Assembly: GCF_017305915.1 (NCBI RefSeq)
Contig: NZ_JAFKJN010000006.1
Coordinates: forward strand, 1-64,000
Origin: Reyranella sp.
Lineage (GTDB): Bacteria; Pseudomonadota; Alphaproteobacteria; Reyranellales; Reyranellaceae
Length of the DNA stretch: 64,000 bases
Direction of reading: 5' to 3'
Under the pieces are notes generated by a model that saw only the letters and a list, made by a program, of their open reading frames with translations, was not told where the DNA came from and ran no database searches. The position numbers and the translations under genes are program-made. The first letter of the stretch is position 1. Each line of letters opens with the position of its first letter. Below, one piece after another: positions 53,717-61,137 of the stretch.

Positions 53717-54648
53717 GGCGTAACCTCCATGCCGTCATAGGCGACCTCCCATCCTTCCTCGTCGAGCGCGCGGCGCTCGACCGAATCGTCGAGCAGGATC
53801 GGGTTGGAGTTGTTGATGTGCACCAGGATCTTGCGCGCGACCGGGATGTCGCGAAAGGCCGCGACCGTGCCGTCGGGGCCGCTGACGCTCATGTGCCCCA
53901 TGCGCTGGCCGGTCTTGGGACCGAGGCCGGCACGCACCATCTCGTCGTCGCGCCACAGCGTGCCGTCGAACAGCACGATCGAGGCGCCGGCCAGGCGCCG
54001 CTTCAGGCCGTCGGTCATCGCCGCGCAGCCGGGTACGTAGATCAGGCGCTTGGCCGCCTTGTCGTCCATGGGGCGGATCTCGACCCCGACCGTGTCGCCT
54101 GCCTTGCCGGCCAGCTCCTGCGGCGACGAGCCGGTCTCGAGATAGAGCGCGACCTTGCCCGGCACGTCGAACAGCTCGATCGAAAGCCCGCAGCCGCTGC
54201 CATCGACATGGCGCGGCTCGAACGGCTGGCCGAGCGGCACCATCTCGCGGCGCACGCACTCGCCGGAGAGCACGTTGAAGATCGGGTTGGTCTTCAACAC
54301 GCCCAGCACGCGGTCGCTGCCGTAGAGGGTGAAGGCCTGGCGTTCGCGCATGTGCAGGAGCCCCGCGATCGCATCGACATCGGCGCCCGTGAGGATCACG
54401 CCTTCGATCGGCGATGACCGCAGGTTGCGCTTGGGATGGAGGATCGCCTGCGCCTGGATCTGCTCGCGCAGGTCGGGCGAGGCGTTGATCAGGAACCAGC
54501 GCTCGCCGTCGCCGCTCACCGCCAGCGACGCCTGGGTGCGGTGCGGCGCACCGGGATCGCCGGCGCGGGCGCGACGGCAGGCTTCGGCGTTGGAGTTCCA
54601 CTGGGGAAAGCCGCCGCCGGCAGCGGCCCCCAGCACAACGGCCCTCAC
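53713..54648 (-). CDS. pqqB: PQQ biosynthesis protein PqqB
   Basis: A 311-residue metallo-hydrolase-fold oxygenase implicated in hydroxylating the cross-linked peptide product. It opens MRAVVLGAAAGGGFPQWNSN (GTG start at 54648). It contains VILTGADVDAIAGLLHMRER in the metal-site region and FEPRHVDGSGCGLSIELFDV. The C-terminus has HINNSNPILLDDSVERRALD. It lies 61 bp downstream of pqqA in the usual order and overlaps pqqC by 4 nt. Confidence 0.95.
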   Translation of the reverse strand: MRAVVLGAAAGGGFPQWNSNAEACRRARAGDPGAPHRTQASLAVSGDGERWFLINASPDLREQIQAQAILHPKRNLRSSPIEGVILTGADVDAIAGLLHMRERQAFTLYGSDRVLGVLKTNPIFNVLSGECVRREMVPLGQPFEPRHVDGSGCGLSIELFDVPGKVALYLETGSSPQELAGKAGDTVGVEIRPMDDKAAKRLIYVPGCAAMTDGLKRRLAGASIVLFDGTLWRDDEMVRAGLGPKTGQRMGHMSVSGPDGTVAAFRDIPVARKILVHINNSNPILLDDSVERRALDEEGWEVAYDGMEVTP

Positions 54649-54709
54649 CGCGGCCCCCTATCGATGGATAGAGCCGCAGAGAGGGCCGGAATGCAGCCTT
54701 TCGAGAGGC

Positions 54710-54793
54710 TTATTTCTTGAGGTCGGCGCAGGCGTAGGAGTTGATCTCCATGCCGACGGCGATCTCGACGATCCGTGGTTTCTTCCAAGCCAT
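54710..54793 (-). CDS. pqqA: PQQ precursor peptide PqqA
   Basis: A 27-residue peptide, too short for routine gene finding: MAWKKPRIVEIAVGMEINSY followed by ACADLKK. The precursor residues are E16 and Y20 in the conserved E-x3-Y motif that becomes PQQ. A strong GGAGGAGAAGGCC ribosome site precedes the ATG at 54793. The 61-bp gap before pqqB fits the high pqqA expression seen in other operons. Confidence 0.97.
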   Translation of the reverse strand: MAWKKPRIVEIAVGMEINSYACADLKK

Positions 54794-54847
54794 TGGCCTT
54801 CTCCTCCGAAAAGGATCGATGAGGATGCGGATGAACAACCGTAGGTG

Positions 54848-55450
54848 TCAAGGCTTACGGGCCAGATAAGCGGCGATGGTCTGGATGTCCTCGTCCTTCA
54901 GCGTGGCTGAGACCTCCATCATGGCGCCCAGCCCGCGACCGCGCCGTTCGGCGCCGCGGAAGTCCTTCATCGACTTCACGAGATAGTCGGCGCGCTGCCC
55001 GGCCAGCCGTGCGGTCTCGCCCTGCCCGGAGAAGTCCTCCTTGTGGCAGTTGTCGCAATGGCGCGGCTTGATCAGCGCCATGGCCTTGGCCTCCTCGACC
55101 GCCGGCCCGGTCTTGGCAGGCGGCGGCGGGGCCAGCGATTCGTAGTAGGCGCCGAGCTCGCGGATATGGTCGTCGGTCAGGGTCTTGACCACGGCCGACA
55201 TGACGCCCGGCTTGCGCCCGCCGTCGCGCATGAAGACGAGCTGGTACTGGGTGAAGATGTTGGGCTGGCCGGCCAGCGACGGCGAACCCACCATCGGCGA
55301 GATGCCCTTCGAGCCGTGGCAGGCCACGCAGGTCTGGAGGACGGACTTGATGCCGGCCGGCGGATCGGCTGCCCGGGCGGCGGACGGCAGGGCCCAGGGC
55401 AGGACAACGGCAATCATCGCCGCAAACAGGAAACGCGCTTTGGCGGGCAT
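54848..55450 (-). CDS. Di-heme cytochrome c (c4-like)
   Basis: A 200-residue exported protein. The signal peptide (ARFLFAAMIAVVLPWALPSA) is followed by two heme sites, C41-VAC-H45 and C132-DNC-H136. Candidate Met ligands are in GISPMVGSPSLAGQP and in the GLGAMMEVSATLKDED tail, and there are repeated LAGQ strings. It lies between the PQQ sugar dehydrogenase and pqqA on one strand, so it is a natural periplasmic electron acceptor for that enzyme. Confidence 0.93.
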   Translation of the reverse strand: MPAKARFLFAAMIAVVLPWALPSAARAADPPAGIKSVLQTCVACHGSKGISPMVGSPSLAGQPNIFTQYQLVFMRDGGRKPGVMSAVVKTLTDDHIRELGAYYESLAPPPPAKTGPAVEEAKAMALIKPRHCDNCHKEDFSGQGETARLAGQRADYLVKSMKDFRGAERRGRGLGAMMEVSATLKDEDIQTIAAYLARKP

Positions 55451-55475
55451 GGTGCTCTACTGGAAGGATTGAACG

Positions 55476-55500
55476 CCGCCCGCGGGGTTCCCGCGGGCGG
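55476..55500 (-). terminator. Strong intercistronic hairpin between dehydrogenase and cytochrome c
   Basis: A perfect 11-bp GC stem (CCGCCCGCGGG and its complement) with a 3-nt loop lies 13 bp after the dehydrogenase stop. No T-run follows, so it may reduce rather than end transcription into the cytochrome and pqq genes, or protect the upstream mRNA. Confidence 0.6.
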
Positions 55501-55513
55501 GTTAACGGACCGG

Positions 55514-56773
55514 CTACTTCGAGTAGCTGATCTGGTAGATCGCGCCGGTCTGGTCGTCGGCGACCAGCAGCGAGCCGTCGGGCGCCACCAGGATGTCGGC
55601 CGGCCGGCCGACGATCTTCTCGCCGTCGAGGAAGCCGCCCTGGGCGAACACCGTCTCCTTGGGGTTCTTGCCGTCGGGACCGACCGAGATGAAGACGATG
55701 CGGTAACCAGTCTTCTTGTGGCGGTTCCACGAGCCGTGCTCGGCGATGAAGATGCCGTTCTTGTACTCGGCCGGGAACTGGTTGCCGGTATAGAACTTCA
55801 TGCCCAGCGGCGCGACGTGCGGGCCGAGCTTGACCACCGGCGCCGTGAACTCCGAGCACTTGTGGCCCATCGCGAACTTCGGATCCGGCGTGTCGCCCTG
55901 GTGGCAGTACGGATAGCCGAAATGCTCGCCGCGCCGCGAGACATGGTTGAGCTTGTCGCTCGGCATGTCGTCGCTCAGCCAGTCGCGGGCGTTCTCGGTG
56001 AACCACAGGTCGCCGGTGCGCGGATCGACGTCGCCGCCGACGCTGTTGCGCTGGCCGAGCGCCACCAGCTCGGCCGTGCCGTCGGCCGGATTGATCCGGC
56101 GATACTGCGCGGTGCTGGTCGGCGGCAGGCAGATGTTACAGGGCACGCCGACGGCCATGTAGAACCAGCCCTTGCCGTCCGGAACGATGTACTTCCAGCC
56201 GTGCGGCACATAGGGCGGGAAGTCGTCGTAGACGACCTTGCCTTCCGGCGCCTTGCTGAGGTCGGCCTCGGGGTTGTCGTACTTGTACAGCTTGTCGATG
56301 TCGCTGACGTAGAGCGCATTGTTCTGGAAGGCGACGCCGGTCGGCATGCGCAGGCCGGTGACGAAGGGTTTCGCGACCTTCTTGCCGCCCTCGTCGATGA
56401 CGGCGCTCACCGTGCCCTTGTCGAAGGTGCCGACGAACAGCGTGCCCTTGGCGCCGAACGCCATCTGGCGCGCTTGCGGCACACCTTGCGCCCACACCTT
56501 GATCTTGAAGCCTGGCGGCAGCTTGACGTTGGCCAGCATCTTCTCGAGGTCGGCTTGCGACGACGGCAGCGGCTGGCCGGGGTTGGGTGCGAGGCCCTTC
56601 TGCTCCGCCGTCTCGTCGCCCAGGAACCAGTCGGCCGGCGGATTGAGCCAGAAATTCTTGTTGTTCGATTCGTACTTCTTGAGGTCTTGCGCCTGCACCG
56701 TGAGCGCGCCGCAGCCGAACGCCGCCGCGATCGCACCGACAAGGCACGCTTTGACTGCTTCTTGCCTTCTCAT
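55514..56773 (-). CDS. PQQ-dependent sugar dehydrogenase-like protein (sGDH/GSDH fold)
   Basis: A 419-residue periplasmic protein. The signal peptide is KACLVGAIAAAFGCGALTVQ. The six-bladed propeller shows LPPGFKIKVWAQGVPQARQM, GKGTLFVGTFDKGTVSAVID, GLRMPTGVAFQNNALYVSDI, GDLWFTENARDWLSDDMP and FIAEHGSWNRHKKTGYRIVF, the last being a cofactor-binding stretch of the soluble glucose dehydrogenase family. The substrate may be a sugar or other alcohol. It heads the minus-strand run into cytochrome c and pqqABCDE. Confidence 0.88.
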   Translation of the reverse strand: MRRQEAVKACLVGAIAAAFGCGALTVQAQDLKKYESNNKNFWLNPPADWFLGDETAEQKGLAPNPGQPLPSSQADLEKMLANVKLPPGFKIKVWAQGVPQARQMAFGAKGTLFVGTFDKGTVSAVIDEGGKKVAKPFVTGLRMPTGVAFQNNALYVSDIDKLYKYDNPEADLSKAPEGKVVYDDFPPYVPHGWKYIVPDGKGWFYMAVGVPCNICLPPTSTAQYRRINPADGTAELVALGQRNSVGGDVDPRTGDLWFTENARDWLSDDMPSDKLNHVSRRGEHFGYPYCHQGDTPDPKFAMGHKCSEFTAPVVKLGPHVAPLGMKFYTGNQFPAEYKNGIFIAEHGSWNRHKKTGYRIVFISVGPDGKNPKETVFAQGGFLDGEKIVGRPADILVAPDGSLLVADDQTGAIYQISYSK

Positions 56774-56917
56774 GGGTGTCTCCTCCTGTGACGGACAGGA
56801 GACGCATGGATTGTATTGTTGTCGGCGCGTTTACTGTCGGACGAGAAGGCTATGCCTCCTACCGAATCGGTCAAGCGACTATAGCGCTGACTGCATCAGC
56901 TATGCGCTCACGCAGCG

Positions 56918-57571
56918 CTAAACGGTCAGGTTGAAGGCGATCGAGATGCGCTCGGCGTTGCCGTAGTAGGGCCGCACCTGGTGGAAGACCCAGGACGGGA
57001 ACATCACCATCTTGCCGGCCTTCGGACGGATGCGCTCGGTCGAGCCGGCCGACAGGTTGCCGGCGATGCGCAGATGCGGCGCGTTCATCAGCGGCACCGA
57101 ACCGCGCGGGTCGAGGAACTCGAGCTCGCCGCCCAGCGACGGATCGGCGTCGATGCCGCCATCGTCGACGTAGTAGGTCCCGGACCAGTAGGAGCCGGGA
57201 TGGGAATGGTACTCGTTGGCGTTGCCGGAGCGGTTGACGTTCGCCCACATGTTGCCGATCCAGGTCACGGCGAAGTGGCCGGGGTAAGGACCCTTGCCGA
57301 CGTTCCCTTCCTGGTCGGTCGTCAACCGGTTGGCGACGTTGCGCGCATAGGCGAGCAGCTTGATCGCGGCCGTGCCGCCCCAGCGATCCATGTCCCAGCT
57401 CGACTGCCAGCCGCCCATGTTCGACCTGTGGGTGCTGGGATGAGTCTTCATCCGCTCCTCGATGGCGCGGCGCAATTCGACATTGAGCGCGGCCGCGTCC
57501 GGAAGTTCGAACACGACGAGCGGGGTCGCAAACAACGGCACTACTTCAGGCACATTATTCATAAGCGGCAT
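56918..57571 (-). CDS. 2OG-Fe(II) oxygenase, TIGR02466-type
   Basis: The protein has 217 residues (the start may instead be codon 4). It opens EVVPLFATPLVVFELP and carries the iron motif in NEYHSHPGSYWSGTYYVDD. The distal half has GKMVMFPSWVFHQVRPYYGN then RISIAFNLTV, which should supply the second His and the 2-oxoglutarate Arg. TIGR02466 proteins are uncharacterised oxygenases common in marine bacteria and phages. It is monocistronic; 57572-57723 hold no gene I can support. Confidence 0.85.
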   Translation of the reverse strand: MPLMNNVPEVVPLFATPLVVFELPDAAALNVELRRAIEERMKTHPSTHRSNMGGWQSSWDMDRWGGTAAIKLLAYARNVANRLTTDQEGNVGKGPYPGHFAVTWIGNMWANVNRSGNANEYHSHPGSYWSGTYYVDDGGIDADPSLGGELEFLDPRGSVPLMNAPHLRIAGNLSAGSTERIRPKAGKMVMFPSWVFHQVRPYYGNAERISIAFNLTV

Positions 57572-57723
57572 TCATAAGCGGCGGGCACGCTACGGCACCG
57601 ACGGGACCATGACCTGTGCAAAGTTCGCATGGCAGGTTGATGACCGCGCGTGTCACACGAACGTGGAAGCGTGGCAGCAAACAATCACGAAAGCGTGTGT
57701 CTGGATGTCAGCCTTTGACAGCC

Positions 57724-58116
57724 TTACCAACGCCCCTTCCGGCGATTCCAGGCGTAGAGCACATCGGCGAACCGATCATAGGCAAGGCGGGCAATCTGAC
57801 GGATCACCGGCAAGCCGATCGTCCGTCCAAGCCACACGTCCCCGGGCGTTCTCAGCCAGATGGCCATGGCGCAATCGGCGCCGACATGCAGCCGGCCCGC
57901 GGCGTCTACGCCATGCAGCCGGCGCCGCACGTCCTCGATGTCGGCGCCGAAGCGCGACAGCGCGTCGGGCTCGAGAGCGATGTCGCGGAACTCGATCGCC
58001 CCGGCCCTGGCGGCGCGGACGAGCCGGCTGCGCTGCCATTCGATGCCCGCAGCGCAGACCGGGCATTTGGTATTGTACCAGACCGTGAGCTTCGAACCCG
58101 CTTCGGGGCTTTTCAC
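57724..58116 (-). CDS. DCC1-like thiol-disulfide oxidoreductase family protein (DUF393)
   Basis: The protein has 130 residues. The signature WYNTKCPVCAAGIEWQRSRL carries a C-x2-C pair, followed by IEFRDIALEPDALSRFG and the DCC-type middle RLHVGADCAMAIWLRTPGDV. The fold is thioredoxin-like and the redox partner is unknown. GTG 58116 overlaps the ArsR gene stop by 4 nt, so the regulator and this protein are one unit. Confidence 0.85.
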   Translation of the reverse strand: MKSPEAGSKLTVWYNTKCPVCAAGIEWQRSRLVRAARAGAIEFRDIALEPDALSRFGADIEDVRRRLHGVDAAGRLHVGADCAMAIWLRTPGDVWLGRTIGLPVIRQIARLAYDRFADVLYAWNRRKGRW

Positions 58117-58442
58117 GACTGCCCCTTCTTGCGTCGGGCGACGGCTTCACTGTCCTTGCGGAACGGGCGGGACCGCGGGCACACCTCCGCGAGGAAGTGC
58201 ACGAGCGTGCCGGTGAGCGCGTCCTCCTTCAGCCCGTAGTGGACGTTCTGTCCCCGCTTCTCCCGCCACACCACGCCCGCGTTCTCGAGGATCGACAGAT
58301 GCTTCGAGATCGCCGGCTGCGACATCATCTCGGCAAAGCGCTGGACGATCTCGCCGGCGGTCATGTCGGTCCTCGACAGATAGGCGAGGATTCGCCGGCG
58401 CGGCGCCGACGACAGCGCCTCGAAGACCTTGTCGACCGTCAT
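58113..58442 (-). CDS. ArsR/SdpR-family transcriptional regulator
   Basis: A 109-residue winged-helix repressor: KVFEALSSAPRRRILAYLSR, then TDMTAGEIVQRFAEMMSQPA with the recognition helix AISKHLSILENAGVVWREKR and a wing GQNVHYGL. No metal-binding Cys motif is evident, which fits the SdpR/metal-independent group. It is divergent from ubiG across 63 bp containing a palindromic A/T-rich operator, so it probably represses itself and perhaps ubiG. Confidence 0.9.
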   Translation of the reverse strand: MTVDKVFEALSSAPRRRILAYLSRTDMTAGEIVQRFAEMMSQPAISKHLSILENAGVVWREKRGQNVHYGLKEDALTGTLVHFLAEVCPRSRPFRKDSEAVARRKKGQS

Positions 58443-58477
58443 CGCCCTTCCGCGCGCATCGGAACTCTCCTTGCCTA

Positions 58478-58495
58478 TATAACTAATTAATTATA
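58478..58495. promoter_or_regulatory. Palindromic operator/promoter between arsR and ubiG
   Basis: TATAACTAATTAATTATA is an 18-bp palindrome with only one mismatched pair. It is 36 bp upstream of the ArsR start and 11 bp upstream of the ubiG start, and overlaps TATAAT-like -10 sequences for both directions. Binding by the adjacent ArsR protein is inferred. Confidence 0.65.
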
Positions 58496-58505
58496 CGATT
58501 TTCCG

Positions 58506-59249
58506 ATGCTGGGCAAGGACGTCCGGAAGGCCGCGAGACCGGGCACCGCCGACGCGGCCGAGGTTGCGCGCTTCGATGCGCTCGCGGAGGAATGGTGGAG
58601 GCCGGACGGCGCGTTCAAGGTCGTCCACGCCTTCAATCGCGTCCGCGTGGCGCACCTCGTCGAGCGCCTGCCCGTCCTGCTGCGACGCCCCTTGGCGGAC
58701 CTGAGGGTGATCGACGTCGGTTGCGGCGCGGGCCTGGTGTCGGAGCCTCTCTCCCGGACGGGGGCGGCGGTGATCGGCATCGATGCGGCCGAGCGCAACG
58801 TGCTGGTCGCCGAGCGGCACGCCCGGTCCACCGGAGCTGCCGTGGAATATCGCCATGCCCTGCCCGAGGAGCTTGCCGACCGGAGCGGCGCGTTCGACGT
58901 GGTGCTGTCGCTCGAAGTGGTCGAGCACGTCGGCGATCTACCGGCGTTTCTCGACGCCCTGGCCCGCCTGGTCGCACCGGGCGGGGTTCTCGTGATCGGC
59001 ACGCTCAATCGCACCTTCCGTTCCTTCGTGAAAGCGATTGTCGGCGCGGAATACGTCCTGCGCTGGTTGCCGACCGGAACCCACGATTGGCGGAAGTTCG
59101 TCACGCCGCAGGAACTCGATGTCGGCCTGCGGCGGCACGGGTTCACGGTGCTGGAGCGCTGCGGCGTCGCGTTCAACCCGATGACACGGCGGTGGGCGAT
59201 CAGCGGCGACGACAGCGCCACCTACCTGCAATTCCACCAGAGGTCCTAG
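58506..59249 (+). CDS. ubiG: Ubiquinone biosynthesis O-methyltransferase UbiG
   Basis: The protein has 247 residues. FDALAEEWWRPDGAFKVVHA is the typical UbiG N-terminus, the SAM motif is VIDVGCGAGLVSEPLSRTGA, then DVVLSLEVVEHVGDLPAFLD, LVIGTLNRTFRSFVKAIVGA and LPTGTHDWRKFVTPQEL. It methylates two hydroxyls in ubiquinone synthesis. No ribosome site is visible before ATG 58506, only 11 bases after the operator, so the transcript may be leaderless or nearly so. Confidence 0.93.
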   Translation: MLGKDVRKAARPGTADAAEVARFDALAEEWWRPDGAFKVVHAFNRVRVAHLVERLPVLLRRPLADLRVIDVGCGAGLVSEPLSRTGAAVIGIDAAERNVLVAERHARSTGAAVEYRHALPEELADRSGAFDVVLSLEVVEHVGDLPAFLDALARLVAPGGVLVIGTLNRTFRSFVKAIVGAEYVLRWLPTGTHDWRKFVTPQELDVGLRRHGFTVLERCGVAFNPMTRRWAISGDDSATYLQFHQRS

Positions 59250-59268
59250 AAACGCGCGCACCGGGATG

Positions 59269-59326
59269 CCTGTTGCGGCAGGCACATTCCGTCCGGCTGA
59301 TTCCAGCCGGACGGAATGTGCTCTAG
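59269..59326 (-). repeat. REP-like hairpin element A, copy 2
   Basis: Read on the minus strand it begins CTAGAGC, then a perfect 18-bp stem (GCACATTCCGTCCGGCTG and its complement, loop GAAT) and the tail CCTGCCGCAACAG. Compared with 13854-13911, each stem change is matched by the partner base. The TAG in CTAGAGC is the stop codon of the ABC permease gene that ends at 59323. Confidence 0.8.
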
Positions 59327-60177
59327 CCTTTAACCGCGCCGGCGGTGAGTCCCGAGGACATGTACCGGCGGAAGGCGTAGTAGATCGCCGCCGGCGGCAG
59401 GGCGTAGATGAAGCCCGCCGTCATCAGCAGCTCCCAGGGCGAATCGTCGGCCGAGAGGAAGTTGCCCAGCGCCACCGGCAGGGTGATCGCCGTCTCGCGC
59501 GACAGCAGCAGGAAGGCGTAGAGGTATTCGTTCCAGGCGAGCAGCAGCGCGTAGGTGCCGACGGCGATCAGCGACGGCACCATCAGCGGCAGGTAGACCA
59601 TGCGGAAGAGCTGGAACGGCGAGGCGCCGTCGATCAGCGCCGCCTCGTCGAGCTCGACCGGCAGCTTGTCCGAGGCCTGGCGCAGGATCCAGATGGCGTA
59701 GGGCGACGCGACGGTCACCATCGCGAGGATCAGGGCCCAGTCGTTGTTCAACAGCCCGTACATGCCCATGGTCTTGTACATGGGCACCGCCAGGAAGGCG
59801 GCGGGGATGAAGTAGGTGAACAGGGCCAGGTTCATGACCAGCCGGCCGCCCTTCATGCGCAAGCGCGAGATGGCGAAGGCGGCGGCCGAGGCGACCATCA
59901 GGGTGAGGACCGCGGTGGCGCAGGAGATCGCCAGCGAGTTCCACATCTGCAGCCAGAAGTTATAGAGAAAGTGGTGCTTCTGGCCGAACACGATCTCGAA
60001 GTTGCGCACGGTCGGATGGGCCGGCCAGAGCTGGCCGGAGAACGCCGCGTCCTTGGGCGAAATCGCGAACAGGAACATGTGGTAGATCGGGATCATCGTC
60101 CATAGCAGGACGGGGATGCCGATCAGCAGCAGGCCCGCCTCGGCGCTGACCTCGCGGAAGAGCTTGCGCCTAGTCAT
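59323..60177 (-). CDS. Carbohydrate ABC transporter permease (MalG/UgpE-type)
   Basis: A 284-residue, six-helix permease: LLIGIPVLLWTMIPIYHMFL and PYAIWILRQASDKLPVELDE, with the EAA loop DEAALIDGASPFQLFRMVYL and ALLLAWNEYLYAFLLLSRET. It is the second permease of a CUT1 importer with the genes at 60188 and 61138; no ATPase gene is included, so an MsmK/UgpC-type ATPase must come from elsewhere. Its stop codon lies inside a REP-like element. Confidence 0.92.
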   Translation of the reverse strand: MTRRKLFREVSAEAGLLLIGIPVLLWTMIPIYHMFLFAISPKDAAFSGQLWPAHPTVRNFEIVFGQKHHFLYNFWLQMWNSLAISCATAVLTLMVASAAAFAISRLRMKGGRLVMNLALFTYFIPAAFLAVPMYKTMGMYGLLNNDWALILAMVTVASPYAIWILRQASDKLPVELDEAALIDGASPFQLFRMVYLPLMVPSLIAVGTYALLLAWNEYLYAFLLLSRETAITLPVALGNFLSADDSPWELLMTAGFIYALPPAAIYYAFRRYMSSGLTAGAVKG

Positions 60178-60187
60178 CGCAACCCAT

Positions 60188-61069
60188 TCATCGAGACAAC
60201 CGCTTCATCATGAAATAGACCAGCGGCAGGATGAGCGGCAGGCAGCAGACGATCGAGGCCATCGCCATGCCGACCTGGTCGAGCCGCAGATAGCGGATGC
60301 CGAGCGTCGCCAGCACGTGCGTCAGGTCGGCCGGGCCGCCGCCCGTGAGCAGATAGACGCTGTTGAAGTCGCCGACCGTGAAGATCATCGAGAGCAGCGT
60401 GCAGGTCACGTACAGCGTGCTGATCGACGGCCAGGTGATGTAGGCGAAGCGGTGCCAGGCGCCGGCGCCGTCGACCGAGGCGGCCTCGTAGAGCTCGTGC
60501 GGGATGGCGAGGCGGCCGGCCAGCAGGATCAGGGTCCAGAACGGCAGCGACTTCCAGATGTGCACGACCATCGACAGCGACAGCGCCAAGGTCGGGTCGT
60601 TCAGCCAGTTGGGGCCGTCCTCGGCGGTGAGCTGGAAGATCAGCTGGTTGATCACGCCCCACTCGGGATTGAGCATGAAGCGGACCGAGATGATGGTCGG
60701 GATCGACGGCACCGCCCAAGGCAGCACGAACAGCACCGCCAGGATCTTCACCCACCAGCGCTTGTGGGTGAAGAAACCGGAGAGGAACAGCGCGATCGCC
60801 ATCTTCACGTTGATGGCGACGATCAGGAACACCAGCGTGTTGACCGCGGTGCGCAGGAAGACCGGGTCGTTGTAGAGGTCGACATAGAGCTGCGGGCTGC
60901 GCGCCAGCCAGAAGGCATAGCCCACCGGGAAGACCACGAAGCCCACGAAGATCGCGAGGTACGGCGCGACGAATAGCAGCCCCCACACCTGTTTCTCGGA
61001 GAGGGCGAAGCCAAAGCCGGCCCGCCGGGAGTCCCGGCGGGTGTTCGAGTCGATCGTGGTGGTGGTCAC
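60188..61069 (-). CDS. Carbohydrate ABC transporter permease (MalF/UgpA-type)
   Basis: A 293-residue permease: GLLFVAPYLAIFVGFVVFPV, NTLVFLIVAINVKMAIALFL, VHIWKSLPFWTLILLAGRLA, and the EAA loop ELYEAASVDGAGAWHRFAYI. It pairs with the MalG-type permease that begins 10 bp after its stop. A very stable hairpin separates it from the receptor gene upstream. Confidence 0.93.
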   Translation of the reverse strand: MTTTTIDSNTRRDSRRAGFGFALSEKQVWGLLFVAPYLAIFVGFVVFPVGYAFWLARSPQLYVDLYNDPVFLRTAVNTLVFLIVAINVKMAIALFLSGFFTHKRWWVKILAVLFVLPWAVPSIPTIISVRFMLNPEWGVINQLIFQLTAEDGPNWLNDPTLALSLSMVVHIWKSLPFWTLILLAGRLAIPHELYEAASVDGAGAWHRFAYITWPSISTLYVTCTLLSMIFTVGDFNSVYLLTGGGPADLTHVLATLGIRYLRLDQVGMAMASIVCCLPLILPLVYFMMKRLSR

Positions 61070-61091
61070 AGTTGCACACTACTCCAACCGG

Positions 61092-61132
61092 GCTTTCCTC
61101 CCCTTCGCGGACTCCGCGAAGGGGAGGAAAGC
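61092..61132 (-). terminator. Perfect 20-bp inverted repeat between receptor and permease genes
   Basis: The arms GCTTTCCTCCCCTTCGCGGA and their exact complement are separated by a single base. On the minus strand the element lies 5 bp after the receptor stop. Such hairpins commonly lower permease expression relative to the receptor by partial termination or by protecting the receptor mRNA. Confidence 0.75.
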
Positions 61133-61137
61133 TCTTA

